Assembly (NCBI GenBank): GCA_029953675.1
Contig: JAMWBK010000001.1
Span: 124,001 to 188,000, forward strand
Source of the DNA: Rhodosorus marinus
Taxonomy: Eukaryota > Rhodophyta > Stylonematophyceae > Stylonematales > Stylonemataceae
Length of the DNA: 64,000 nucleotides
Direction: 5' to 3'
The position numbers and the translations under genes are program-made. Below, piece by piece: positions 54,027 through 64,000 of this stretch (its first letter is position 1; the number at the start of each line of letters is the position of its first letter). The notes under the pieces were generated by a model. That model was not told the DNA's origin, ran no database searches, and saw nothing but the letters and a program-made list of their open reading frames with translations.

Positions 54027-57000
54027 ATGGGATCTTGGGGTGGTCCTGATGCTATGGCTACTCTGGCTGCGAGCATTGAAGGGAGCCAATCGCCAGACAG
54101 CAATGTGAGACGGCAAGCAGAAAGTTTCATGGAACAAAACGAGAAGAAGCCAGGGTTCGCGACGGCAGTGCTTCAGCTTGTGGCTGAGGCATCCGCTGCT
54201 CCGCATGTGAGGTTGGGAGGCTCGATCTTCTTCAAGAACTGGGCGAAGAGATCATGGGAGGATGCAGATCCAAACGAAAGGGAGCAGATCAAGCGATCTG
54301 TAGTTGCTGTCATGCTGTCCAGCCCTGATCCGGTGCGAAAACAGCTGGCAGAGGTTCTGGCAATCGCTCTCGAGTCCGAAACCAGAGATACCTGGCCGGA
54401 TCTGCTGCCTGACCTTGGTCGGAAGCTATTGGAGTGTGGGGCGATGACTCCGATGCCTCTGGGAACCTTAGAAGGAATACTGGGCGCTCTAGATTCAATA
54501 TTCGAGCCGTACAGGCACAAGTATCGGAGTGACGAGCTCTTCCTGGAGATAAAGCACGCTCTGCACGCGGTTCAGGAACCTGTGACGGCGGTTTTCGATG
54601 CGATTTCGTCTTCTGTCCTAGCCGGGACTTTCGCGCAGAACACCGCAGACAGCGTGATAGAGATCGCCAGACTTTGTGCAAGCATCTTCTACTCCCTCAA
54701 CTGGCAGGATATTCCGGGATTCTTCGAAGACCACATGTCCAAATGGATGGATCCTTTCCTAAAGATCCTCGAGCTTCATAATCCAGCCCTAGAGCAGAAT
54801 ATGGATGAGCAGAGCACACTGGACCATCTCCGAGCGCAGATCATCGAGAATATCAACTTGTACCAGAGCAAGTATGAGGAAGAGTTCCAGTCCTATTTGG
54901 AGCGAAGCACTAGCGCGGTTTTCACACTTCTGCAGAGAGGAGCAGCGACAAGATACGATTCCGTTGCCACAACAGGAATTAAGTTCCTCACAACTATATC
55001 TCGATCCTCGAAGTACGCCCTCTTCGCCGCCCCAAACGTGCTGAACATGGTAAGCCCAACATATGTTCCGAAACCCGCCTGGCGAGAATTTTCTGCACGT
55101 GAAAAGACGGGCACAACCCCTTCCCACCCCGCTTGGTCGATTTGTGGCATCCATTTGCCTAATGCGTAGTGCCCTCTGCGAATGACTAGGTATGTGAGAA
55201 CATAATCCTTCCCAACATGAGGATGAGGGACGAGGATGTAGAGCTCTTTGAAGACAACCCTGTTGAGTACATGCGTCTGGACGTGGAAGGATCTGATGCG
55301 GAGACTCGTCGGCATGGAGCAGTCGAACTGATTCGTGGGTTGAACACCCACTACGAAGGGCAGGTGACGGATATTTTTTCAAAGTACGTGTCGGTACTGC
55401 TGGCTGAGTACGGGCAGGATCCGATGAACAAGTGGAAGACCAAGGACGCAGCAATCTATTTGGTGACCGCGCTTGGATGGAAAACGGGTACTGCGGCAGG
55501 TGGTGCGACAACAACGTCTGGTTTGGTGAGCGTTGTAGATTTCTTTACGGCTCATATACTTCCGGAGATTCTGTCCGCGGCGGAGGCACCGGCGAATGTC
55601 ACTAGTCCGGTACTGCGGGGGAATGCGCTCAAGTACACGGTGACGTTCAGAAATCAACTGCCCAGTGCACAATACCAGATCACCCTGGACGCCTGCTGCA
55701 AGTTGATGACGTCGAATGTGGTGGTGATCCACTCATACGCGGCTTTGGTCGTGGAGAAACTATTCGGAATGACAGAGAAGATCCCCATGCAACAGGGGAT
55801 CGTTCGTACCCCTAAAGTCCCCCAGAAACTTGTTGTGGAGATGCTGCCCAAGCTACTACCTCCTCTATTCCAGCTTATTGCGCCTGGAGCTGCCGAGAAC
55901 GAGTATGCGATGAAATGCACAGCGAGAACGATCGTTCGCGCGGACAAAGAATTTCACGTACACGCCGAGACGGCCCTGAGACAGCTCTGCAGCCTCATAG
56001 AGGCTGTCAGTCGCAATCCAGGAAACCCGAGCTTCAACCACTACCTCTTCGAGGCCGTCGCGGCGGTGATCAACACCGCTCCGGAGAAGATCGAGCTCTA
56101 TCAAACCCTCCTGGTGCCCATGCTGCAGGAGCTCCTCAGCAAGGAAGTCCTCGAGTTTGCGCCGTACGCACTGCAGATTCTCGCGAAGATTATGGCCCTA
56201 TATTCAGCAAGACAGATGCAGCTGCCCGACTTTTTCCGCCAACTCGCCAAAACCCTCCTTGCCCCGCCTCTCTGGGACCGTTCCGGGTTTGTTCCGGGGA
56301 TGGTCAAATTTCTGCAGGGATACATCCGCCTCGATAGCGAGTATATTTTGGCGAGCAATACGCTCGACCCGATCCTTGGCGTGTTCCAGAAGCTGATCGC
56401 GAGCAAGGCCAATGATCACCACGGTATGGCGCTAGTGCGGACGATTATTGAGACTTACGAACTCAACACGATGCGAAATTATAACGTGAACATCCTGCGA
56501 ATACTGATGACGCGACTGCAGACTGCTCGGACCAATAAGTTTGTCGAGCTCTTGATCATCTTCCTCGCTGCTTTCACAATACGGTATGGCCCGGATACTC
56601 TGGCTGAAGGCATGGACGAGCTCCAGCAGCACTTGCTAGCCATGGTGCTCACGCAGGTGTGGGCCAAGGCGTGTCTCACAACGCCCGCCACAGGCCCTAG
56701 CAGACGACTTCTCTCTGTTGCACTTACAACGATTCTATGCACGGAGAGGTTCACAACTGAACCTTATGCCGCTGTTTGGGCAGATGTACTGACTGCTAAC
56801 ATTGCTCTGCTAGAAGGTGAACACTATGCCTTGAGTCCAAGAATAAGCCGTGGACGGGTTTCAATTCTAGGATTAGCAATTGACTTGGAGCACGTTATCT
56901 TGTTTGCTATTCTCAGGCATCGAGGTTGACGCTGTGGATGAAGACCGCGATCCATTGTTGGAAGAAGACGCTGCCGCGCAGACCGGGTACAACGTTGCTT

Positions 57001-57206
57001 ACTCCCAGCTCGCCAACGCTAAGGAAGTATGGGAAAAGGACCTCGTTCGAGACGTCGAACCACATGCATACCTTGCAACCCGTCTCTCAGCCTTCACCGC
57101 TTCGCACCCTGGAGTCTTCACAGCCGTTATCCAAGCAAAGCTCGAAGAAAAACCAAAGGAGGCATTGCAGCGATACCTTGCAGCAACCCGAAGCGAACTC
57201 AAATAA
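54027..57206 (+). CDS. CSE1: exportin-2 (CSE1/CAS), importin-alpha re-exporter
   Basis: Three exons (54027-55049, 55190-56816, 56917-57206; introns 140 and 100 nt) join to 979 residues, the usual length. CSE1/CAS is a karyopherin of the importin-beta superfamily that binds Ran-GTP and carries importin-alpha back to the cytoplasm. Seen: the N-terminal Ran-binding importin-beta repeat region with RRQAESFMEQNEKKPGFA and GGSIFFKNWAKRSW; the central CSE1 core with DEDVELFEDNPVEYMRLDVE followed by GSDAETRR; then TSPVLRGNALKYTVTFRNQL and the long run of HEAT helices with YALQILAKIMALY and LASNTLDPILGVFQKLIAS. The C-terminus has LEGIEVDAVDED across the last splice site. The first ATG at 54027 is used here; the one nine codons later is also possible. 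The gene is convergent with VPS11. Confidence 0.95.
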
Positions 57207-58144
57207 CCCCGGAAACAAACGTGGAGTAGCGAGCCTTTCTACAGCCCTCTCGTTGTGAACCACGCGGGGACCAAACAAACTAACAAAACCCCCTAGGGGC
57301 CTTCGTTAAGATTTGACAGTGTTGAATCATCCACCAAAGGAGTGGAAAGATTTTCGGATAGGAGATTAGGACGTCAAGTGACGGTGGAGAGGTGCAGAGG
57401 CGACCGACTGGGAACCCCTTTCCCGCGCCGTACCCGTTCAGCCAGCCCGATTAGGTTTTGGATCCCCCTTCTTTTTTTGGTGTGCATGTAAACCCAAGCA
57501 CTTTCTACTATTGGACCAGTTGACTAGTGGAGGTTGAGATGTGAAACAGGTATAGATGAGATAGAGCTTGCTATCTATGTGAAGTTCAGTACAACGGGCC
57601 TCAAACCAGAGTATAGCCGGAGAGGAGATGTTCCTGAATCCTCAGCGAAGAGGATGGGTCGTAGCAGGTAGAGCACGGTTGGGGCACTTTCCTTCAGAAA
57701 AAGTCTGCGTGACATGCCTTTATCTACAGCTGGCGATGATCGAAGTCAGCTATTTACAATACTGGAGACTTCTGCATGCTCACTTGAGATCGTTTGTCTT
57801 GGGATTCGTGACCGCAAAACCGGTCCACGACTAGATGTCCGCTAGAGGAACGTAATCCCCACCCACGCAGTGCTTGCTGTGCTAGCGAACATGAGCACCC
57901 TACGACCTCAGCCGTCCCAAAACTAATGCATGAGCTAGCAACCTACCTCCTACGTTAAATAATTTTCGATCACTGGAAGTTTCGGCAGAGGGTGCCGGGC
58001 AGCGGTAGATTTGGTCCGGTGCTCTCCTCTGGTTACTCTTGCGACGCGTGTGTTGAGTTGAGCGCGTGGCAGGGAAACAACGGGCGTCCGAGTTCACCCA
58101 GGATCCTAGATCTTTCACGTATCTTTCCCCCCCGTGACGGTTGT
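57207..58144. other. spacer between convergent exportin-2 and VPS11 genes
   Basis: No gene seen in 940 bp, which is long for a region that only needs two 3' ends. It holds a CCCCCTAGGGG palindrome-like string near 57288 and no open frame with a domain. A non-coding RNA gene could be present but is not recognisable by eye. Confidence 0.45.
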
Positions 58145-60970
58145 CTAGCCGAGTATGTCACGGTCCAAGAAGTTGTGGATGGCTTGATAACCGTCAAGTT
58201 CAAGCTGGCGAAAGAATGCATCGTGGTTGCTTCTCGAATCTATTAGAGCGTTTCGCACTTGAGACACTTTGTTCGCGGTGGTGGCGCACGTCGGACAGGT
58301 ATGAGCTGACAGGCACCGTTCATGGCATGAGTGCCCACAGCGGAAGAACACAGCCGGGGGTTTGGTCTGCGTATCACAGACCTCGCAGAGTCGAGGTTGG
58401 AACACCGTGGGTCCTTTCCTGAGTACTTCCAACTCGGCCTCCATCGATGCAAGCTGCTTCTCGAGCTGAGTTACGGCTTTGATCTCGTCCTCTGCCTTGC
58501 CCTGAAGGGATTTTAGCAAGCGCTCATAGTGCCTTCGAACTTTGGAGAACGGCATCTCCGGCCTTAACTTGCAGAGGAGATCAAAAATCTCGACCTCAGA
58601 CCCAGCACCAGCGCGAACAGCACTCTCAATTACCTCCTCGAGCTGAGTGCCCAGCACTTCCTCGTCGGGGAGCTCTGAGAGTAGCCTCAGCAGCTCCAGC
58701 CAGATCCCCGGAGTCCTGAGGCCGTGTCGCCTGCATGCGCTCAGCAGCACGTTTCGATCACCCTGTAAACGTAGCTGCCGACCAAGCCCTTCGTAGTCGT
58801 GCGCTTGTTCCAAGAGTATTCTTTCACAGGCATAGTGACCAAAGAGTTGTGCCATTCGCTCTGCGGCTTTCCGATCTACCTTCCACCGCGAGCTTCTAAG
58901 CAGCTGCGTCGCCCGTCCGTCGCTCCTGAAGAACCCAGACGAAAGTCCGTACTCTTCAGGCTGTCGCATGCTTTCGAGCTCCGTCCCCTTTGGCGACGTC
59001 GACAAGTCGAGGGAAACTTCGGCGAGACTCGAAACCTGATTCTGTGAGTCAACTACCATCAAAACCTCAAAGAGCCTCTCCCAGAGCCTTACAACTGCGT
59101 TTTGACCTTCACTCGCCTCTACAAAAGAACTGCTCACCAGCTGCTCGATCGTCACCTCCAGAAGCTTCGCATGCCAGACAGGAGCATCATGGAATACGCT
59201 ATCTCCTAACCTCTCTACGAAGGCAGGACCATCGTCCTTCCCGCGGATGGCAATGCTAAAAACGACATCGACGAAGTTCTCAGGCTCGACTTCTAACAGC
59301 CACCTCCCAACCTCTACAGCGATCTGCTCCGCAGTTTCCACTGACCTATCCCTCATCAGCTCCAGGACGCCCTCAACATCCTTCCGGTCCTCCGCCAGAA
59401 CGTGTGCTAGAACAATATCCAAATTCATACTCCTCGCAATACTCTCAGCCGCGTCCACCATTCCCGCCGAACGACATTCAATAGCGATCTTCTCAGCGAT
59501 AGACGGTGACATCTGCTCTACCAAACTCGGTAAGCTGTCTGGTATCGTTCCGACTGTCCCTCCTGGTACAGCTGCTGCTGTGGCATCCTTGTAGCAAGCA
59601 ACGAGTAACCTCATATGCTTATCTGTAGCGAATCCTTTGGAATGAAGAGCTTCGAGGTAGTTTCTGAGGGCACTCCTGGATCCGACCTGTTCTTTCAGCA
59701 GGAGGATGACCCTAGAGATGTCTGCCGTGTCGGATATCACCGAGATGAGGAGTTCTGCAGCCGCGTCATATTCTCCACGCGAGGCAAGGCTTTTGGAGTA
59801 GAGGCTGACTGCACGCTCGCGAAGCTTCGGGTTGTTCTTCTTCTCCCGCCGAGCGAGTAGAATTGCCAACGGAAATAGGCTTCTTTGCAGGAGCTGATCG
59901 AGCCTAGCTTCAGCAGGAATCAGAGACAGTTTCTGGACAGTCCCGTTTAGGGCGACGGTTGCGATGGAAGTTTCATTCAATCCGAAAAGTGCCACCGCAG
60001 GAGAGTGTTGCTCTGACCGGTGGGAGATCAACTGGATGCCAACATCGTAGCCCACCAGCTCAGTCCCTCGAGTTTCAGAGGTGCTGAGCACGAAAAGATG
60101 CGACCCAGCTGACGCAGTGTATGCCTTTTGTGAGGTCATAGCTAGGCATTTTCCGCGACCTTCCACGGAGTAGAACGAGATTGCATCACCTCTGACGACA
60201 GCCAACTCTCCCTCAAAGAAAGCTACTTGTGAGGGCCCTTCACATCCGATGCTGTCCAGCTCCTCCGATGTCATGTCTAGCTCTCCTTTGACGGAATTGT
60301 AATGAATTAGATAAACGCCGCTTCTATTCACAGCAACGGCAGCACCACCGGTTATCATTTCAACTGCGTGTATTTCAGATTCCCTTCCCACGCCGAGGTC
60401 ACCTGAAGACGGAGCATCTACATTCATCGATCGCACCGCTTCGCTCGCAACGCCTTCCTTATCAACTCTGAGGACGGCCACGTCGCCTCCGTGGAAACCA
60501 ATTGCTGCGAACCCATACCTCACAGATATACAAGTCGCTCTCCCTCTTCTTCCCAATCTGATAACGTCTTCCGAGCGCTGCTTATCGCTCTTTCCAACGG
60601 GCACCTTCCTAAGTGAACTTTGAGCCAGTCCATCGCGACCTGGGCTTCGATCCCATCCGAACGCCCATAGATCTCCCTTAGCCGTCAAAAACACGACGTG
60701 AGTCTCATGCTCATGAACTTTCAAGCTATCATGGCTGTAAAATCCGTCATCAAACAGCTCCACCTCCTTCGCGCTTCTGTTCACCACAGCAATCCATCCA
60801 CCGCCAGAGGATCGATAAGAATCATCCCGCTCCAGCAGCTGGGCCAACCGAAGGCCCAACCTTCGTGTTGTTGATAATCCCTTAGCGTCTTCGTTCGGTT
60901 CGCTGTCTAGTGAATTTCCACCAACCTCCTCCTCCACGAAGAATCTAAACAGCTTCCATCGACGAGCCAT
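58145..60970 (-). CDS. VPS11: vacuolar protein sorting 11, HOPS/CORVET core subunit
   Basis: A single-exon gene of 941 codons from the ATG at 60970. VPS11 is a core subunit of the HOPS and CORVET complexes, which tether endosomes and vacuoles before fusion. The start ARRWKLFRFF is a family mark. An N-terminal beta-propeller half (to about residue 380) follows, with VRYGFAAIGFHGGDVAVLR as one of its repeats. Then comes an alpha-solenoid with clathrin-type repeats (AVSLYSKSLASRGEYDAAAE, MNLDIVLAHVLAEDRKDVEG). The C-terminus has a coiled stretch and a C3H2C3 RING: C862, C865, C878, H880, H883, C886, C892, C895, all ligands kept. The length is close to the family norm. VPS18 is the alternative RING-bearing paralogue, but the N-terminus and the RING spacing favour VPS11. 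It is unusual only in having no intron over 2.8 kb. Confidence 0.9.
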   Translation of the reverse strand: MARRWKLFRFFVEEEVGGNSLDSEPNEDAKGLSTTRRLGLRLAQLLERDDSYRSSGGGWIAVVNRSAKEVELFDDGFYSHDSLKVHEHETHVVFLTAKGDLWAFGWDRSPGRDGLAQSSLRKVPVGKSDKQRSEDVIRLGRRGRATCISVRYGFAAIGFHGGDVAVLRVDKEGVASEAVRSMNVDAPSSGDLGVGRESEIHAVEMITGGAAVAVNRSGVYLIHYNSVKGELDMTSEELDSIGCEGPSQVAFFEGELAVVRGDAISFYSVEGRGKCLAMTSQKAYTASAGSHLFVLSTSETRGTELVGYDVGIQLISHRSEQHSPAVALFGLNETSIATVALNGTVQKLSLIPAEARLDQLLQRSLFPLAILLARREKKNNPKLRERAVSLYSKSLASRGEYDAAAELLISVISDTADISRVILLLKEQVGSRSALRNYLEALHSKGFATDKHMRLLVACYKDATAAAVPGGTVGTIPDSLPSLVEQMSPSIAEKIAIECRSAGMVDAAESIARSMNLDIVLAHVLAEDRKDVEGVLELMRDRSVETAEQIAVEVGRWLLEVEPENFVDVVFSIAIRGKDDGPAFVERLGDSVFHDAPVWHAKLLEVTIEQLVSSSFVEASEGQNAVVRLWERLFEVLMVVDSQNQVSSLAEVSLDLSTSPKGTELESMRQPEEYGLSSGFFRSDGRATQLLRSSRWKVDRKAAERMAQLFGHYACERILLEQAHDYEGLGRQLRLQGDRNVLLSACRRHGLRTPGIWLELLRLLSELPDEEVLGTQLEEVIESAVRAGAGSEVEIFDLLCKLRPEMPFSKVRRHYERLLKSLQGKAEDEIKAVTQLEKQLASMEAELEVLRKGPTVFQPRLCEVCDTQTKPPAVFFRCGHSCHERCLSAHTCPTCATTANKVSQVRNALIDSRSNHDAFFRQLELDGYQAIHNFLDRDILG

Positions 60971-61759
60971 CACGGGACTCAATCACGCCTCCCCGCCACG
61001 TTCACCCTCTCAAATCCATACAGTCGAACGCTGAATCTCGTTCTATCCTCATCTTTCTTAGACATACAGAACCACACAGTATTTGTGCTCTCGGAATGAA
61101 GTAGTCCTTCATAGAAAAAGAAAATTTCCAATCGCAACTCCAGCTAACAAGCATCCACCCACCCGAATCCATTCCAACGTCTTTCACACTACAGCATCCG
61201 TTTCGCAGTGCACTCCATTCCTGAAACACCAAACCCAGGTATCTAAAAAAGACTAACTACTTGTTTAAATTTATGAAATTAATACTTTAAACCAATTAAT
61301 TTTGCAATGATGATGTACTTACAAATAATAATTTGACGCGTGTATATTCAGTCAGTATTGATCACGGAGGTGGGACCCTGGAATGCTTGTTGGTCTTCCT
61401 CCGGTGTGTGGTTTATGGATGGCCGATCTCTGGTTTCTGGTTATTCATCTATTGCCGAGCTTAATCGCATTTTCCGTTGAGTTTTGTCTCGAACTGGAGC
61501 TGGAGCTGGGTTGTGGGGGACACCCTTCGTTGGGATAGAGGATAGAATGGCTTCCCGGGGATTTCGACATGCGGGAGTCCGGATGATTGCTTAGCCGAGG
61601 ATGGCTGGCAGCTACCGACGATACGCACGAAATAAGGGATTCTTTTTATGAATGTCTGTTTTCTTAGTATTCCTGTCCGCTGACTAGAGCTTGTGGGGGT
61701 ACCCATTCGTTGGCAAGCCAGGGACACAAAGGTTTTCGGTTGATTCAAGGCGGTGTCAA
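60971..61759. other. spacer between VPS11 and 6PGDH
   Basis: No gene seen. It holds the promoter of VPS11 and the 3' end of the 6PGDH transcript, both on the minus strand. An A/T-rich block lies at about 61250-61330. Confidence 0.5.
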
Positions 61760-63787
61760 TCAGGAGCCGATAACCTCCGTCACTCCATCCGAGCTCCAGC
61801 GTGTGTGGTACACCTTGTCAGTATCCAATCGCTTGTACGTATGAGCTCCAAAGTAGTCTCTCTGCGATTGTACAAGCTGGCTGCTAGGCAAGCGGCCTCT
61901 TCGGTATGAATCGTAGTAACTCAGAGACGCACTAAAGGCAGGCGCCGTGATCTAGAACGAAAGAAACATACACCTTAGGATCCAGTACACAATCATCATT
62001 TTGCTAAATTGCAACTCTCAAGCCAATTTGAGGGCCCGAAGTTCGTTCTTTTCTAGATACTCACCCCTTCCGAAACCGTCAAAGAAACTACGCGTCTCCA
62101 CCCCTCCTGGGCACTTTCCAGCTCCTTCGCGAACTGCTCGTCGATTAGAAGAGAGGAAAGCTCCGGGTTACGGCCGTAGGCCTCCTTTATCCGGTCCAGG
62201 AATTGAGCTCTGATAATACAGCCGCCCTTCCAGATTCTAGCAATCTCACCAAGGTTGAGATCCCAGTTGTTTTCAACTCCAGTCTGCTTGATGAGGTTCA
62301 TCCCCTGTGAAAATGAAATACCAACAAGAACACCACAAAAATCAAGAATCAGTCCACCTTCCTTGTTGTCCTGTGGGAAATAGAGACAATAAACAAGTTT
62401 GCCTCACCTGAGCATAAGAGCAAACCTTCGACGCGTAAAGTGCCTGCCGGACGTCCTCAACGAGTGCTTTTTGCTCACTAGTAATAGCTGGAGTTGGTCC
62501 TTTGAGAATCTGCGCACAGGAAAATGGGAAATTTTAAACGAAAACCAGACCGCTGCATTGGCACTTCAGTTTTCCAGGTTGGGTGAGGGGTTCTCACCTC
62601 TTCAGCTGCAACTCGCTCCTCCTTCAGCGAGGACAGGTAACGGGCATCAAGAGACGAGGCAATGGTTGGAGAGGGGACTCCTCGACGAACTGCCTCCTCC
62701 ATTGTCCACATTCCCGTTCCCTTCGCGCCGGTTTTGTCTAGCACTTTCTCGACAAGTACAGATCCGTCACCAGCTACATCATCCTTGATCGCCATAATGT
62801 TTGCCGTGATCTCAATAAGGAAACTCTTCAGGTCACCTTTGTTCCACTCGGTGAACACATCTGCAAGCTGATCTGGTGTCAAACCTCCAATTGTACGAAG
62901 AACATCATAAGCTTCGCCAATGAGCTGCATATCGCCATACTCAATCCCGTTGTGGATCATTTTGACGTAGTTGCCCGCACCGCCGGGACCAATGTGGAAG
63001 ACGCAAGGTCCGTCATCAACCTATAGCATTCCGTAAAACCCGAAAAAGCGAGCTCATCAACAAAGGCACTAGAATTCATTAGGTCCTAGACTTATACCAA
63101 ACAGCGGACCTGTGCGGCAATCTTCTTGAGGATAGGCGCTACAGATTGCCACGCTTCCTCAGGTCCACCAGGCATCAGCGATGGTCCAAATCTGGCCCCT
63201 TCCTCGCCTCCGCTCACCCCCATACCCATATACATGATTCCTTTCTTTGACAGTGCTTCGGAACGACGTTCAGTGTTCTCAAACCACTCATTCCCTCCAT
63301 CGATGATCATATCGCCTTCCTCCAACAAGGGCACGAGCGCTTCAATTGTCGCGTCTACTGGCGCTCCAGCCTTCACGAGCATGATAATACTGCGTGGGCG
63401 CTCTATGGATTCAACGAACTCCTTCATATCCTTGAAGCCGGAAAACAACGCCGGATCCTCCAGCTCCCCTTGCGCTCTCGCAACAGCGTCGTCAGTCTTG
63501 GAGCTCGACCTATTGAAAACTGATATCGAGAACCCTTTCTCCGCGATATTGAGGGCCAGATTCTGCCCCATAACAGCAAGTCCGACGAGGCCAATCTTCG
63601 ACAGCTCAACGGCGGAACTTCCAGAGCCTTTGTCGGGCTTAACTTCCATTCCAACCATCCGTACACTCGAGCTCCTCAATCTTCCCAGTCGTACGCCGCT
63701 ACCATGACTGCAGGCATGAGCATGACGGCTGTCAACATTCACAGGCTTGCCCAAGAAAACGCTCGTCCCTCCAAACACAAACGCCAT
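61760..63787 (-). CDS. PGD: 6-phosphogluconate dehydrogenase, decarboxylating, probably plastid
   Basis: Five exons (63787-63110, 63020-62598, 62509-62408, 62304-62065, 61951-61760), all joined in phase 0, encode 544 residues. The enzyme oxidises 6-phosphogluconate to ribulose 5-phosphate and CO2 and makes NADPH in the oxidative pentose phosphate pathway. The first 60 or so residues are Ser/Arg/Gly/His-rich with little acid and fit a plastid transit peptide. The Rossmann part follows: [20 protein letters not shown] and FNRSSSKTD, where the Arg and Lys suit NADP. The catalytic string [15 protein letters not shown] supplies K246 and E253. The helical half has [14 protein letters not shown]-like sequence, [19 protein letters not shown] and [14 protein letters not shown] near the C-terminus. 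Introns measure 88-113 nt. All active-site residues I can identify are kept. A cytosolic form is the alternative if the leader is not cleaved. Confidence 0.93.
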
Positions 63788-63911
63788 CCTGACTCTTCTT
63801 CCCCTAACAACCCCGGAATATCAAAAAACAAACCAATGAAGCGAACCTACATCACCAACACTCCTCCCCCTCCCTCCTCGATCTGCACTAGTCAGCCATT
63901 TTCGCATCGCT

Positions 63912-63919
63912 CTTATATA
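63912..63919 (-). promoter_or_regulatory. TATA box of the 6PGDH gene
   Basis: TATATAAG on the minus strand, 125-132 bp upstream of the ATG at 63787; the same octamer precedes the DUF2470 gene at a similar distance. Confidence 0.55.
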
Positions 63920-64000
63920 CTCAACCCAGCTATCGCTTCACCCGTCAACGGATGAAAGAAAACTCTTTTCGCGGGTCACCTATCATGATGAAAGACGCTA

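Overview
This is nuclear DNA from a photosynthetic eukaryote, most probably a unicellular red alga. The genes are widely spaced and most have no intron or a few short ones (about 75-175 nt, GT-AG, often GTATGC/GTAAGT donors). Several products point to a plastid: a nuclear-encoded sigma-70 factor, a digalactosyldiacylglycerol synthase, a 6-phosphogluconate dehydrogenase with a transit-like leader and a DUF2470 protein. Others are general eukaryotic housekeeping proteins: VPS11, exportin-2/CSE1, Integrator subunit 11 and a WDR20-like protein. The red algal assignment is inferred from gene content and intron sparseness; nothing in the window proves it.

Layout. 1-10 kb: two flavin monooxygenase genes on the minus strand, copies of each other at an offset of exactly 6,000 bp, with a decayed Ty3/gypsy pol relic between them. 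10-17 kb: a short spliced candidate gene, then two tandem NhaC-type antiporter genes on the minus strand, both with signal peptides. 17-25.5 kb: no recognisable gene, but three separate local tandem duplications. 25.5-30.1 kb: a DUF2470 protein and a seven-exon WDR20/CreC-like WD40 gene with a (CA)n tract downstream. 31-36 kb: a small candidate gene, then the plastid sigma factor (four exons) behind very G-rich DNA. 37-42.2 kb: a thiol/halide methyltransferase and DGDG synthase (four exons). 42-47 kb: gene-poor, with a non-LTR reverse transcriptase relic. 47-50 kb: INTS11 and a small convergent gene. 50-54 kb: repeats and a tRNA gene with anticodon TCA whose fold is that of selenocysteine tRNA. 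54-64 kb: exportin-2, VPS11 and 6PGDH.

No operon-like grouping is seen; the genes work in separate processes (plastid transcription, plastid lipid synthesis, pentose phosphate pathway, ion exchange at a membrane, snRNA processing, nuclear export, vesicle tethering). The most informative items are the tRNA-Sec gene, which implies that the organism makes selenoproteins, the patchwork identity of the two monooxygenase copies, and the AT-hook and acidic leader of the sigma factor. Exon limits were read by hand from splice signals, reading frame and family conservation; the joined exons of all multi-exon genes keep frame and end at a stop.
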